A DNA stretch of 64,000 nucleotides. It comes from Acholoe squamosa. Taxonomy: Eukaryota; Annelida; Polychaeta; Phyllodocida; Polynoidae. The position numbers and the translations under genes are program-made. A model generated the notes under the pieces. That model was not told where the DNA came from, ran no database searches, and saw only the letters and a list, made by a program, of their open reading frames with translations. Below, one piece after another: positions 12,717 through 23,034 of the stretch; position 1 is the first letter of the stretch, and each line of letters begins with the position of its first letter. The DNA is taken from NCBI GenBank assembly GCA_949317995.1, contig OX439040.1, forward strand, positions 55,586,089 to 55,650,088, given 5' to 3'.

Positions 12717-12785
12717 CCATGGTAGGGCTCGAACCTGCAGCCTAAGATCCCTAGTCCAACTTCCTATGCATTGCGCCACAGGGAC
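12717..12785 (-). repeat. tRNA-like module in right arm
   Basis: Inverted copy of 12299-12370, with B-box GGTTCGAGCCC and A-box TGGCGCAATGC on the minus strand. Together the two copies form the inner part of the foldback arms. Confidence 0.6.
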
Positions 12786-12839
12786 TGACGAGATACGCTC
12801 GGTTCGAACCACGTCTTGCTATGAAACAAAGCCCGAGAA

Positions 12840-12930
12840 GGGACGCATTCAAACATAACCGCGGGACGCATTCAAACATAACCGCGGGACGCATTCAAAC
12901 ATAACCGCGGGACGCATTCAAACATAGCCA
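12840..12930 (+). repeat. 23-bp tandem repeat
   Basis: About four copies of GGGACGCATTCAAACATAAC plus CGC, starting at 12840, 12863, 12886 and 12909. The left arm has a single related copy, so the array is a local expansion in the right arm. Confidence 0.85.
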
Positions 12931-12949
12931 AGCCGAGAAGGGAGGAAAC

Positions 12950-13019
12950 GCCGTGGCCTAGCGGTGAGCGCGTTGCGCTCAGCCGTGAGAGGTCCGCGGC
13001 TCGAGCCCCGGCCCGGGCC
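12950..13019 (+). repeat. Second type of tRNA-like module
   Basis: A GC-rich segment with A-box TGGCCTAGCGG and B-box-like GGCTCGAGCCC. It is tRNA-derived in appearance but has no matching acceptor stem and lies within the foldback arm. Confidence 0.45.
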
Positions 13020-13489
13020 CATCTGTTTTTCGCCATGTGCGCTGTCGCTGTCCGCTGCCGGGCGAGGAGGTGTATTATACACAAACATAACCGCGAGACA
13101 CATTCAAAGCTTTAGCTGTCCGCTGCCGGGCGAGGAGGTGTATGTACACTATTTTTCGCCGTGTGCCGCTGCCAAGGCTAGCCGAGACGGGCGCTGTCGC
13201 TGTCCGCTGCCGGGCGAGGAGGTGTATGTACCTGTACACACACTATGGCTGGCTTCGATTTTTGTTTTCAACTTGAATTTATTGGTATTCTATTGATTAT
13301 TTATTGGTTTCATGGTATAAAATAAGTAGTCAATGGATAATTCATGACTCGTGTGTGTTAGCAAAGGCTAAACACACTCGTCATGAATTATCCATTGGTT
13401 ACTTGTTCAGTACATTGGCCCGGGTAGAGCCAGAACACGATACCTACATGTATATTGGCCTCGTCCTATATTCTTTGAAGGAAGATGTT

Positions 13490-13790
13490 CTTCAGTACAC
13501 TCTAATACGTTTTGGCAAACACCCTCTACAATAAAATTGCCTCTTCCAGATCGTTCCAAATCATTTTGCATTGAAGGGAAATACACTCTGGCTCGTTTTG
13601 GCATATATCTACTATAGAAATAGACCACCAAAAAAACTTTATTATACGTTTTACCCTGAAGAGAAATACACTGTAATACGTTTATGGCCCACAGCCAATA
13701 CAAAGGCTGTTCCCACTGCCCCAGTGTTCTAAAACGTTTTGCCTGGAGGGTAACTGTTTTTCAATACACTTCAATATATTTTGGCATCTG
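13490..13790. repeat. Degenerate AAAACGTTTT array, right
   Basis: Units such as AATACACTGTAATACGTTT and TCTAATACGTTTTGGC, roughly 60-70 bp apart. Inverted relative to the array at 10740-10960. Confidence 0.5.
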
Positions 13791-15866
13791 ATTGATTTAG
13801 GATGGATTGGAATCAGTATGGGACAGCCAAGACCTAATGAAACGTATTTCATTAAGAATGCAATTTACGTAGTTAATTTGCATAAAGAATACCAAAATCA
13901 CATATTTTGACTTTTCTTACAATATTTCAAGTGTTTCCTCATGTGATCAGCACACCAACATCAGTGTAAACTAGATGGATCATTATGTAACATGTTTATG
14001 AATGTGACATGTTTTGTCATGTGTTGGAACAATTGGCTAATTAACCAATTTCATCATTAATTATTGCATATAATCAATCAACTAATATTAACATTTCTCT
14101 GTGGAACACATAGACTACATATAATTATCTTGGTATTTGAAATGTTGAGGTGCCTAAGCATTCAATCTATGGATATTTCTGATGTCAAAATTAGAATATT
14201 ATGCAAAAATCGTCGGCATTTGAGGCCCTGTAACCTCCAGAATACTGGTATTTTGGAGGGCCCTTTTTACTACCCACATCAGTACGTTTTGGCTATGCTA
14301 AGGATATATTTGGACAACAGTCAGAAAAGTTGGTTCAGAAGACAAGCCTTGTGCTCTCATCGAAATAGCATAAAAATACCATGAATTTGGATTAAGCACC
14401 CCTGCGCGTACACATTACGTTTGCTTAACCGACCCCCTGAACGCACATGTACATATTTCACTCGACCCCACCACCCCCTTAGTGCGTATGTAATGAATGG
14501 ACGTCCCCATATTAGTACGTATACCCATAGCTTCATTGACATTTCGTTATGAGTTATGATTCAAAATCATAACATAGCATACATGTGGGGTGATAGAATC
14601 AATCGTCATGAACCGGTCGCAAACTGCCATTTTAATATGCTACTTACAAGATTTCACTTCGCGGTGACCATCATGAGACTATCAAATCTAACAGATCGGG
14701 TGCTCATTATGAGGCTTTATTTTGTTAAAAGAACATGGAGGTAGATGAGAGGGTGTATAGCATTTATTTTAGCATGTGACACGAGTTTTAGGCTATGGGT
14801 GTAAGCGTTGGGACTAGGATGACGTATATAGCAGATACCAGATGGGCCACCGTAAATAAGACACGTTGGCCTATGGCTACAAAGTGCAGAACCCTTGATT
14901 TCCCCGGGCATGATAATTAACAAACTGAATCATATGTTTAAGACAAGCAATATTTCTACAAAACTAACAACAAACGGGGTCGAATTCACTTTAATGCCAA
15001 AGAGCAGCCATCTTGTCGTGCCCGAGCCAAGCGTTATGTGAAAGGGGTATTGAGGTGGGGTGGGGAGGGGTGGATATTTAGAACTGTGTCGCCATCAATA
15101 AATAGCCAACATCATTGTGCACATAGTGCACTATCGAATACCTCTTTGGATCTTTCACAAAAGCGATAGCGAGGACTTACCTCCTCATTTTTTCACAATT
15201 AGCAAAAATTGAACTAACGTTAAATGTGCATTGACTACGGCAGGGCAGGGAAATTTATTACGGCATAACATTATCTAGGTATAGTATTATCCAATTTCAG
15301 TGCATTGATGTTGATGATTTATTGTCTGTTTGTGTCCACTGTTGCTAAGCAATATGTTGTATTTTACATAGGGACGACAAGACATCTTAGCCTCGACCTG
15401 TAGTCTATGGCCATTCCGTTAAGAAATATACTGTTGATAAAACGATTCCAACAATACAAGTCAAGATTAAGATTCGGAGACACCTACGTTGCCTGATGTG
15501 ATGTGTGAACTCAGACAATAATCAAAGAATTAATCTAACATCTTTTATATATGAAATAGAAATCGCTATAAAGAAAGACGAAACAAGGACAGAGGATGAA
15601 GCATTGAAATAATGTGCAAATATGGGGCAGTGATTTATGTGTTCTGTGGCTAAAGGTGGTGGTCGGGGTGGATTGATGGGGAAGCTAGCTGCAATAGAAA
15701 TTAAAGTCATTGTAAACCAATATTGATAAAAACAAAACAAACTCTGTGACTGAAGATATGAGGACAACAAACCAACAGTACAAATATTAACCAATCCAAA
15801 CTTGTAATAAGGGTTGTCTGTCTGTAACCTTTTTGATAAAATTCTCTAACGTAAGGTATTATGGAT
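13791..15866. other. Intergenic, no gene seen
   Basis: AT-rich sequence without a convincing gene. The frame at 14064-14384 shows no domain. A single ACGTTTTGGC-like unit recurs at about 14283. Confidence 0.5.
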
Positions 15867-16138
15867 TCATTATACCACGATTTCAGAACTTCCGGTGGGT
15901 TTATATGCAGTTTAGCCGTGCATTATTCTGCATATACCACACATGTGCATTTTTGAAATTTTTGGTATATACTTTTTCGGGGTCAAGTTGGACTTAGAAT
16001 ATTTTGGGAGACGCTGGCAGACATAGAAATTTAGTCTCGCCATTGTTTCAATGTGAAAAATCGTCCCAACTCGTATGAGGATTGAACCCCAGCCGCAGTG
16101 GTGGTAGGCGAAGGCCTTAGCCATAGCGCCACACTGAA
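15867..16138 (-). mobile_element. tRNA-derived SINE-like element
   Basis: On the minus strand a tRNA-like head (about 16060-16138) carries TGTGGCGCTATGGC and B-box GGGGTTCAATCC, followed by a body running to about 15867. The far end, TTATACCACGATTTC, also occurs at about 12527 inside the foldback, so the tail belongs to a dispersed family. Confidence 0.5.
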
Positions 16139-16324
16139 CGGTGATGAAATCCAATGCGAAAGTAAATAAGTTCTAACCTGCTATGTTTCCAGTCAGTTTT
16201 CGTCTTGATTCCAACCTTGACATGTTATAATATCGAAATCCCAAGAAGTTTTCGATCCATAGACGAGGAATGCGTGCTAATTTTCTCCATTTTCTTCGAT
16301 ATAAATAAGAATCCATTGATTTTG

Positions 16325-16862
16325 CCATCGTACGCGAGTCGCAGCCTGGTTCGCTCTGTGCGAAGCCATTGTTTTTGTTCCTTGCCGGGAGAGGTACCAC
16401 CGTGTTCACACTCACTTTTCGTATGGAATCCAACCATGACACGTCTTCAGATTAAAACATACATATCCTTAGACATTCTAGATGAGTACTCCATGCTTGA
16501 TATGTCCGATATATTCCATCGTAAGCGAGTCGCGGTCCGGCCATTCCCACCCGCCTCCTTGTTCGGCGAAAGTGTGTCAGGGGCCCGGATGTGGATATAG
16601 GTCATCTGCTCGCCGTACAAGGAAGACGCCGAAAATTTCGGACCGTTTTGGAAAATCAATGGGTTCTTATTTATTTTGAAGATATCGGACACATCAAACA
16701 TGGAGTACTCATCTAGAATGTCTAAGGATATGTATGTTTTAATTTGAAAACTTGTCATGGTTGGATTCGATACGAAAAGTGACTGTATACACAGCGGTAC
16801 CTCTCCCGGCAAGGAACAAAAGCAATGGCTTCGCGCAGAGCGGACCCGGGCCGTATCGCTTG
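16325..16862. mobile_element. Foldback element
   Basis: Arms 16325-16522 and 16679-16862 are inverted copies sharing TGTTCCTTGCCGGGAGAGGT, AATCCAACCATGAC, TCCTTAGACATTCTAGATGA and GTACTCCATG. A partial extra copy of the inner sequence (AATAAGAATCCATTGATTTT) lies just left, at about 16300-16326. Open frames here are mirror images of the arms and are not genes. Confidence 0.7.
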
Positions 16863-18764
16863 CTTTTACAAAATGTATTCTCCTGGCTATAATCTTTGGA
16901 TATCAGGTAAGAAATTAATACAAAATGGAGGAAATGGTGGTATAAACCTATTAGGTCATGGATATTGGAGCCCACGGGGAGTCTATGCTGTCATTTTGCC
17001 AAATGGTTCCAAGCACTGTTGATGTGGAACTGAAACATTATACTGTATCACCGAGGGCTACCTGCGGATATCGGGAGTCATCACATCGCCATACCAATAT
17101 TGTACATTAATACACGCATTGCTTAAAAACAGGATAAAGGGGGACATGAATGTGCCTTGAAATGATCTAAAAGTTGATTCCATAAATGGCTTAAATTGTC
17201 TCTGTCGCGATGTATGAAATATCTGGAGGAGGAAAACAACCCAATAACAGCATTGTGCTGATTTATTGCTTTATGAAGTGGAATGGGAGTTTAAAGGAGG
17301 AGTGGGTGTCAACCCTTGGTTCTTGGTAAATCTCTATACTTAATGAATAATTTATTGGATGTCGTCATGACCTGCTCCAGTAGGTGGGCGGTCAGCTGGA
17401 GCAGTATCCTCCTGTGCCCCATGACACAGACATGTAGTGTAGAAAACTGTGTTAGCATTGACTGTCGTCCTTGGCACGTTCAGGCTATGTCCCCTCCTCC
17501 TACACCTCATCACTTAGTTTGTAATGGCTTTCAGTGCACGTACAACATGCACGCAGGGGTAGATGAGGGGGCGGGGTGGTGCCAGGCCGCATGCTTATCG
17601 TCGATGACCGAATCCTCACACACATGATGTCATCCTTCTTAAAATAGCCCCCGCCGTCTTGTCTGTATGTGATTTGCGTCTCCCCCCGGCATTCCCTGCT
17701 GCTGTCGACCAATGAAAAGCCGCAGAGCGGCTCGCCTGATACTATTTTTAGAAGGGAGAAATGGCGGGGAGTAGGAGTGCCGACGTCATCAGGGTGGCTC
17801 AAGTGAAGCTGGCACGAATAAAGAGGTCGGGCAGGTGTGGCGTTGTGGGGAGTCCGGTAACATCAGCTACTGTTATGTACAGGTGGTAGAGGTTGGAGTT
17901 AAAGTGGTGTGTTGTAGGTAATAAGGTGTCACAGCACTAAGAGGGCCAAGGACGTTCTGATCCCCCCCCCCCATCTTCCACCATAAAATAGATGTCAATC
18001 GGGTTCTAATTTGATGGCATTCATAAATAAAGGCTTAAATTAAAGCTAAAGTCATTCTTGATTTTTTTAGCATGGTCAACCATAACAGAGTCAGATCCGT
18101 TTTTGCACCAGTTGCCATGGAAACCACCATGTTGAATAAATTACATGATACAGGCGCCCCTGACAGGTCACAAATGTGACCTTGGACCCCTCTCTGGTTT
18201 CCATGGTGACCAAAAAATTTTTGCAACTTTTTTCCCCAAAATCATTACCATGGATCGACAGTCAGACCAAGGAGGGTTGGCCCAATATAAAAAATCCAAT
18301 GTTGGGCAAGAGTGGATCCTATTCTATGTTATACCAATAAACTTCCCTGCAGGTTTAGTGTAATGAGGTGATGGAGCCACTTTGTAGTCTACATTGGCGC
18401 ATTGCATTCCGTGATTCCAGCAGTATTCTGTGTCGGCTCATCATCTAGTTAGATTGAGGGTAGGTGCGGGGGTCTTGGTGACATCTGTTTGGTAAAGACG
18501 ACCTTTTCAGTCGAGCACACTGTGTAAAGAAAATGAGGCATTTATGAATATTTATGTCCAGTTTCTCGTGCAGCCACTGAAGAAGGTTTATCACCAGAGA
18601 ACTTTTTTTCAGTTTCATGTATTAGATTTCTGATAAAGCAATTAGATCAAATGTGGGAACGTTTCCAAATCACCAATTAACGATTACTGTGACATTTGTC
18701 ATTTATTTATGCCCATGGGTAATGCGTGTAGCCCTGAAATGGAGTAAATGTCATTAAACTTGTA
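16863..18764. other. Intergenic, one weak exon candidate
   Basis: No secure gene. It contains the possible short first exon listed at 17761-17887 and a GC-richer stretch at about 17370-17830. A GTTGCCATGGAAACCACCATG segment near 18110 has an inverted relative near 18200. Confidence 0.5.
17761..17887 (+). CDS. Possible short coding exon, function unknown
   Basis: ATG at 17761 has A at -3 and G at +4, a strong start context. It opens a 42-codon basic frame that begins MAGSRSADVIRVAQVKLARI and stops at 17885-17887. Upstream are CCAAT (17709-17713) and CTATTTTTAG (17742-17751), the latter matching the MEF2 consensus YTAWWWWTAR. A possible splice donor, CAG/GTGGTA, lies just before the stop. No downstream exon or family could be identified. 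It may equally be chance. Confidence 0.15.
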
Positions 18765-18773
18765 GAAAGTAAC

Positions 18774-19615
18774 GGCCAGCGATATACGAACGAGCCCCTC
18801 GTGCATGGAGTGTCACTGTATGCACGAGGAAAAGGAGGTCACAGGACAACAGGGGGGGGGTTACAGGACACAAAAGTAGGGGTGGTTACTGGACACACAC
18901 GGGGGTTACAGGACACAAAACGAGGGGTGGTTACTGGACTCACATGGGGGTAGTTACAGGACACACAAGGAGGGGGTGGTTACAGGACACAAAAGTAGGG
19001 GTGGTTACTGGACACACACGAGGGTAGTTACAGGACACACAAGGAGGGGGTGGTTACAGGACACACACTGGGGTGGTTACAGGTCACAAAAAGAGGGATG
19101 GTTACAGGACACACAGTGAGGGGTGGTTACAGGACACAAAAGGAGGGATGGTCACAGGACATAGACACAGGGGTGGTCACAGCCCAGTAAACACCATACC
19201 AAAATGCTATGTAGCAATTTGGTCCTGTGACCACCCCTCTCTCGTGTTGGCCTGTGACCACCCATTCCTCATGTAGTCCTGTGACCACCCTTTCCTCATG
19301 TTGTCCTGTAACCACCCCATAAGGATGCAGTCCTTTGACCACCCTTTCCTCATGCAGTCCTGTAACCACCCCACAAGGATGCAGTCCTTTGACCACCCTT
19401 TCCTCTTGCAGTCCTGTGACTACCTCATCCCAGTCTGTCCTGTGACCACCCATTCTTCATGCAGTCCTATGACCACCTTTTCCTCATGTTGTCCTGTGAC
19501 CACCTTTTCCTCATGTTGTCCTGTGACCACCACATAAGGTAGTCCTGTGACCACCTTTTCCTCGTGCATATAGTGGCACTATACGCACGAGCCCCTCGTG
19601 CGTATATCATCGGCC
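18774..19615. mobile_element. Mutator-like foldback with minisatellite arms
   Basis: An 842-bp element flanked by a perfect 9-bp duplication GAAAGTAAC (18765-18773 and 19616-19624). Both ends start GGCC, then GATATACG and ACGAG, and match over about 70 bp to GAGGAAAAGGNGGTCACAG. The left arm then runs into tandem GGTGGTTACAGGACACA units and the right arm into inverted GTCCTGTGACCACC units, meeting at about 19190-19220. Long inverted ends with a 9-bp duplication are the hallmark of Mutator-like elements. There is no transposase. Confidence 0.75.
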
Positions 19616-19624
19616 GAAAGTAAC

Positions 19625-20011
19625 AGGGAACAAAATATTTTCAAACAAATAAATCGATATGGCCTATTGATACTCTCCGATCCATGCTATTTCTAGCCTT
19701 CACACTAGTCTGCATAGTTGTAGGCATGCATGCATGTGTTTTGTGGGTGTTTGTAAAATGTGTCCCCAGGCACTCGTTGCTTGGAATCGCTCTGGGTTTC
19801 CACCGGTAGCGGTGACGTCGGTGCAGAGACGGCCACATAAATAAGCCCACATGAAGGTCGGCCGCCTTCCGAAGGCGACTACAGCAGCGTGCGCGGCAAT
19901 CCGCCACGCTCCTGTTCTACTGTAACCACAACACAACTGACCATTGACACCCCCAGCCGTAACCATTAGCTGACACCATACAACATAGTTGTGTCTTATT
20001 GGTTATTTCAG
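19625..20011. other. Upstream flank ending in a splice acceptor
   Basis: No supported gene. It ends with a good 3' splice site, TCTTATTGGTTATTTCAG (about 19994-20011), just where GC content rises. That suggests the leader exon of the downstream kinase begins at about 20012 and that a further upstream exon exists. Confidence 0.35.
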
Positions 20012-20858
20012 AGTGGATGGCCGGCCCCATTCAGCCCCCACTGTCTACCGCCGCTGTACGGAGGTGGGGCCGGGAGCAGCAGGAGGAGGTAGAAGAGCGG
20101 CAACTCCTGCAGGCAGACGCCAAGCCAAAAGCGAAGTCAAGCGGGAAGCCAGTGACCAACAGCGCCGGGCGAGATAAGAGGAGCGGCGCCGTGCGATAAG
20201 CTAGCAGGAGGTGCTAGATAGGCAGGAGAAGGAGGAGTGTAGCTGTTGGATGGGAGAGAGTAGAGTGTATGGGTACAGCTGGCACACGGCCAGCCCAGGA
20301 GGAGGAGGAGGCTGCAGTGCTCGGCACTGAGCTCAATCAGCCCGCCGCCTCCAGTGTATGTGTTTGTAGCTATCTATATCGGACACCACAACTCCGCCAC
20401 AGTACTGTACAACAGTCAGACAAGCAGCAACTGTATTACCCCAGTGGTGAAGACAGCAGCTACTGGAGCAACGCCTGTGTATATTTACCCTAACCCCAGG
20501 AGGAGCTACTACAACTCTACATGACGGGCTGTCTCAATACACAAACCCCCCTGGTTAGCAGGAGGAAGGTTCCTCCAGTTGTAGTTGATATGGCACAGGA
20601 CCGCCGCCCACTTTCACCTTCTCCATGAAGGAGCTGCCTGTCCCACAGCTGTTGATCAATCCATCAGCCATATGTCGTCAAAGAGGACTCATTTGAACAA
20701 CACAGCAGCTCGGACGTTGCCTGGGGCTATTGGACGTATACAATGACAAGGGGAGACAGGATGGTGTGGTACTGACGTATAGAGCACCACAAGGAGGGAG
20801 GAGGAGGAGGTGGAGAAGGGCTGTATAGTCAAAGAGGTGGTGTCTGGCCGACCTCAAA
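20012..20858 (+). other. Predicted 5' leader of the kinase gene
   Basis: A GC-rich, CpG-containing stretch between the acceptor at 20011 and the kinase start. It includes an upstream frame, ATG 20017 to stop 20197-20199, of about 60 codons, starting MAGPIQPPLSTAAVRRWGRE. That frame has no recognised domain and could be a regulatory uORF. A stop in frame with the kinase at 20826-20828 shows the leader is not an N-terminal extension. Confidence 0.35.
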
Positions 20859-21920
20859 ATGCGGCTACAGAAGGACGAGTTCAGCTCCGTGGGTTGTCCT
20901 TTTAACCCAGACTGCTCCCCACGGAGCAGTGTCTCTGACAGTCTGTGCCAGCAGGACCTTGCAGACCATTACTCTGTCATGAAGGAGCTCGGCTCCGGTA
21001 CCTATGGCAAGGTCCTCCTGGCAGAATGCAGGCACACAAGTACAATGGTAGCACTCAAGGTGCTCCCAAAGTCTTCCACCAAGCTAAAAGACTTTCTCAG
21101 AGAGTTCAACTTCAGTTACTATCTCTCCCCACACAAAGCTATTCTAAACACATTCGACGTGGCTTTTGAGACCCCAACATCATATGTGTTTGCCCAAGAG
21201 CATGCCCCATTGGGTGACCTCTTTGAGACCATTACCCCCCAAGTAGGCCTCCCTGAACATTACACAAAGAATGTGGTGAAACAAATTTCAAGTGCTCTTG
21301 AATTTATGCACAGTAAAAGTCTAGTGCATCGTGATATCAAGCCAGAAAACATCCTAATCTTTGATGAAGCATTCAATAAGGTGAAACTCATGGACTTTGG
21401 AATGACCAAGAAAGTGGGTACAATGGTGCGAAAAGTCAGCACTGGCATTCCATATACACCCCCAGAAATCTGTGAAGCCATCAAAGGTGAACGGTACTCA
21501 GTGGAACTTAGTGCCGATGTTTGGGCATTTGCAGTGCTAATATTCTGCACATTGACTGGCAACTTCCCATGGGAACTTGCACACCAAAAGGATGTCTTCT
21601 TCTGTGAGTTCACCTCCTGGCAAAAACGGAAGACTACCAAGTTGCCATCACAGTGGAAGAAGTTCACTCCACGAGCTCTGCGGATGTTCCGGAGGATGCT
21701 TGAACCCAAGTCAGACAGGCGGTGTGCCATACGTGAGGTCTACAAATACCTGGATGACAACTGGTTGGCAGCCTCTCCTCGATCATCAGAGGATATGACA
21801 GACATTGACTCAGACCCTATGGAGGAGCTGAACTGTATGCTGGAGAAGCATGGCATTGACACAAAGGTCAGCAAAAGACTACGAGAGCGTCGTATCTCCG
21901 AGTGGGTACTGGCAACGTGA
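20859..21920 (+). CDS. SBK1-like: SBK-type serine/threonine protein kinase
   Basis: Predicted 353-residue protein kinase that transfers phosphate from ATP to Ser/Thr. The kinase domain spans about residues 39-303. Visible motifs are the Gly-rich loop GSGTYGKV (45-52), the ATP lysine in VALK (K67), the catalytic loop HRDIKPEN (157-164), DFG (179-181) and PPE (201-203) in place of APE, followed by the DVWAFAV segment. The wording of the lobes, such as YTPPEIC and GNFPWE, resembles the SH3-binding-domain kinase (SBK) family. The start ATG has A at -3 and a stop lies 33 nt upstream in frame (20826). The frame is uninterrupted, so coding introns are absent. The tail after residue 305 is short and acidic-to-basic; the long proline-rich tail of vertebrate SBK1 is not seen. 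All catalytic residues are present, so it is probably active. Orthology to one SBK member is inference. Confidence 0.92.
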   Translation: MRLQKDEFSSVGCPFNPDCSPRSSVSDSLCQQDLADHYSVMKELGSGTYGKVLLAECRHTSTMVALKVLPKSSTKLKDFLREFNFSYYLSPHKAILNTFDVAFETPTSYVFAQEHAPLGDLFETITPQVGLPEHYTKNVVKQISSALEFMHSKSLVHRDIKPENILIFDEAFNKVKLMDFGMTKKVGTMVRKVSTGIPYTPPEICEAIKGERYSVELSADVWAFAVLIFCTLTGNFPWELAHQKDVFFCEFTSWQKRKTTKLPSQWKKFTPRALRMFRRMLEPKSDRRCAIREVYKYLDDNWLAASPRSSEDMTDIDSDPMEELNCMLEKHGIDTKVSKRLRERRISEWVLAT

Positions 21921-23034
21921 CTGAGGTGGGGGACGAAGCGAGCTCGGGCTGCATGCAAACTGAACTGCTGTGCCCTGCTCTGCTGTAGGAACTGTCCCCA
22001 CCCCTGTCACCACCACTCCTGTGACAGCTTCAGTCTTTGTGACAGTATCTGTGACAGCTGTGGCAGCACACCCAGGAAGGCCGGAAGCAGGAGGAGAACA
22101 AGGGGCAAAGGCAAGAACAAGCCAGAGAAGGACGATGGTGTCCACACCCCTATCCGCCTGGCACTGGCCTTCTCCACCACCAGTGCCCGACCGACCAGTG
22201 CCTGTAGCGAGCCAGGGATAGACAACCTTGGCCTTCTAGGACAAGACACCCTCTCCTCCTCATCTCCAGCCAAATCGGCTACCAGCTTGGAGCTGACACT
22301 AGGTAGAGTGACCCCTGACCTGAGTGTGACGGCCGCTTCTGTAAAGGGCTCCTCCCATTGTCTCATCCTCTTTGGGGAGACAGGCTGATCACCCGACCTG
22401 GAGGAGGAGAGCGAGGAGAGAGTTATAGGACGCCTCCCTGTGATGCCATAAGCTCCCAGTAGCATGCATATACACTATCTGCGATATAAACTGTATAATA
22501 GTAATAATGATTAGTATCCATGTACGTCGAACCAGCATAATTAGACAGCACAGGTATTATATATACTGATAGGTCTGTGTCGATGTAAACCCTTAGTGAT
22601 ATTCATAGGCCTACCAACTTATAAACGTGTACATTATGAGAAGCCAAAGCATCATCGCCTTTCTGTAGATATATCCGTTCTAGGGATGTATAATAGGATA
22701 ATATATAGAGGTATTTTACCAGGCTGAATTTCTGTAAATAGGTTCACAATGAGCTGGAGTGTAGTATAAAGAACATAGGTTGTGTCCATGCAATTTATCC
22801 TATGAATATAATTCGTCCGTAGAATGTACGTGCAAACCTGCAGAGTAAAAGAAAAAGCAAGAAAACTGCCCCAGATGGTTAGATTCTATCTTTTGGCTTG
22901 ATAAGAGAGTGTGTACCTGGTGCGTTTCCTAAGGTTGTTCCAGGTCTTTATCTAAAGGTCAATTTCAATTAGCTGAACCTACTCACAATCAGCCAGGAAA
23001 TTAGCCAAAACCCTTGCTGAGGCTCCTGAATAAA
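21921..23034 (+). other. Probable 3' UTR of the kinase gene
   Basis: GC-rich until about 22470, then AT-rich. Open frames at 21879-22465 on both strands reflect CpG-rich composition and show no domain. A canonical AATAAA at 23029-23034 is the first good polyadenylation signal noticed, which would give a UTR of about 1.1 kb. Confidence 0.35.

Larger units (their letters stand above)
11798..13408. mobile_element. 1.6-kb tRNA-containing foldback element
   Basis: A large inverted repeat. The left arm (about 11798-12455) and right arm (about 12640-13408) share, in opposite orientation, GAACAAGTAA, AATGGATAATTCATGA, CAAGTTGAAAACAAAAAT, CAGCGGACAGC, a tRNA-like segment and TTATCCATGGATAAC. The left arm contains a 38-bp perfect palindrome (11829-11866) centred on GGATATCC. 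The central spacer has GGCCCAGGTGGGGCCAG at about 12495, which resembles the sequence just outside the right end. There is no transposase frame. Confidence 0.7.

Noticed and set aside
12299-13019. Genuine tRNA genes
   Set aside because: Box A and B are visible but the stems do not pair fully and copies are arranged as inverted repeat parts. Treated as tRNA-derived modules.
16173-16975. Several overlapping 65-131-codon frames
   Set aside because: They mirror each other across the foldback arms on opposite strands and show no domain.
19073-19537. Frames of repeated THP/VTGLHEE-type residues
   Set aside because: Read-through of the minisatellite arms of the Mutator-like foldback.
18830-19560. 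CRISPR-like array
   Set aside because: Units are contiguous minisatellite copies without unique spacers, in two opposite orientations inside a transposon in a eukaryotic genome.
21879-22465. Additional coding exons after the kinase
   Set aside because: Frames occur on both strands in CpG-rich sequence, with low-complexity Thr/Val or Pro/Arg content, and follow a clear stop at 21920.
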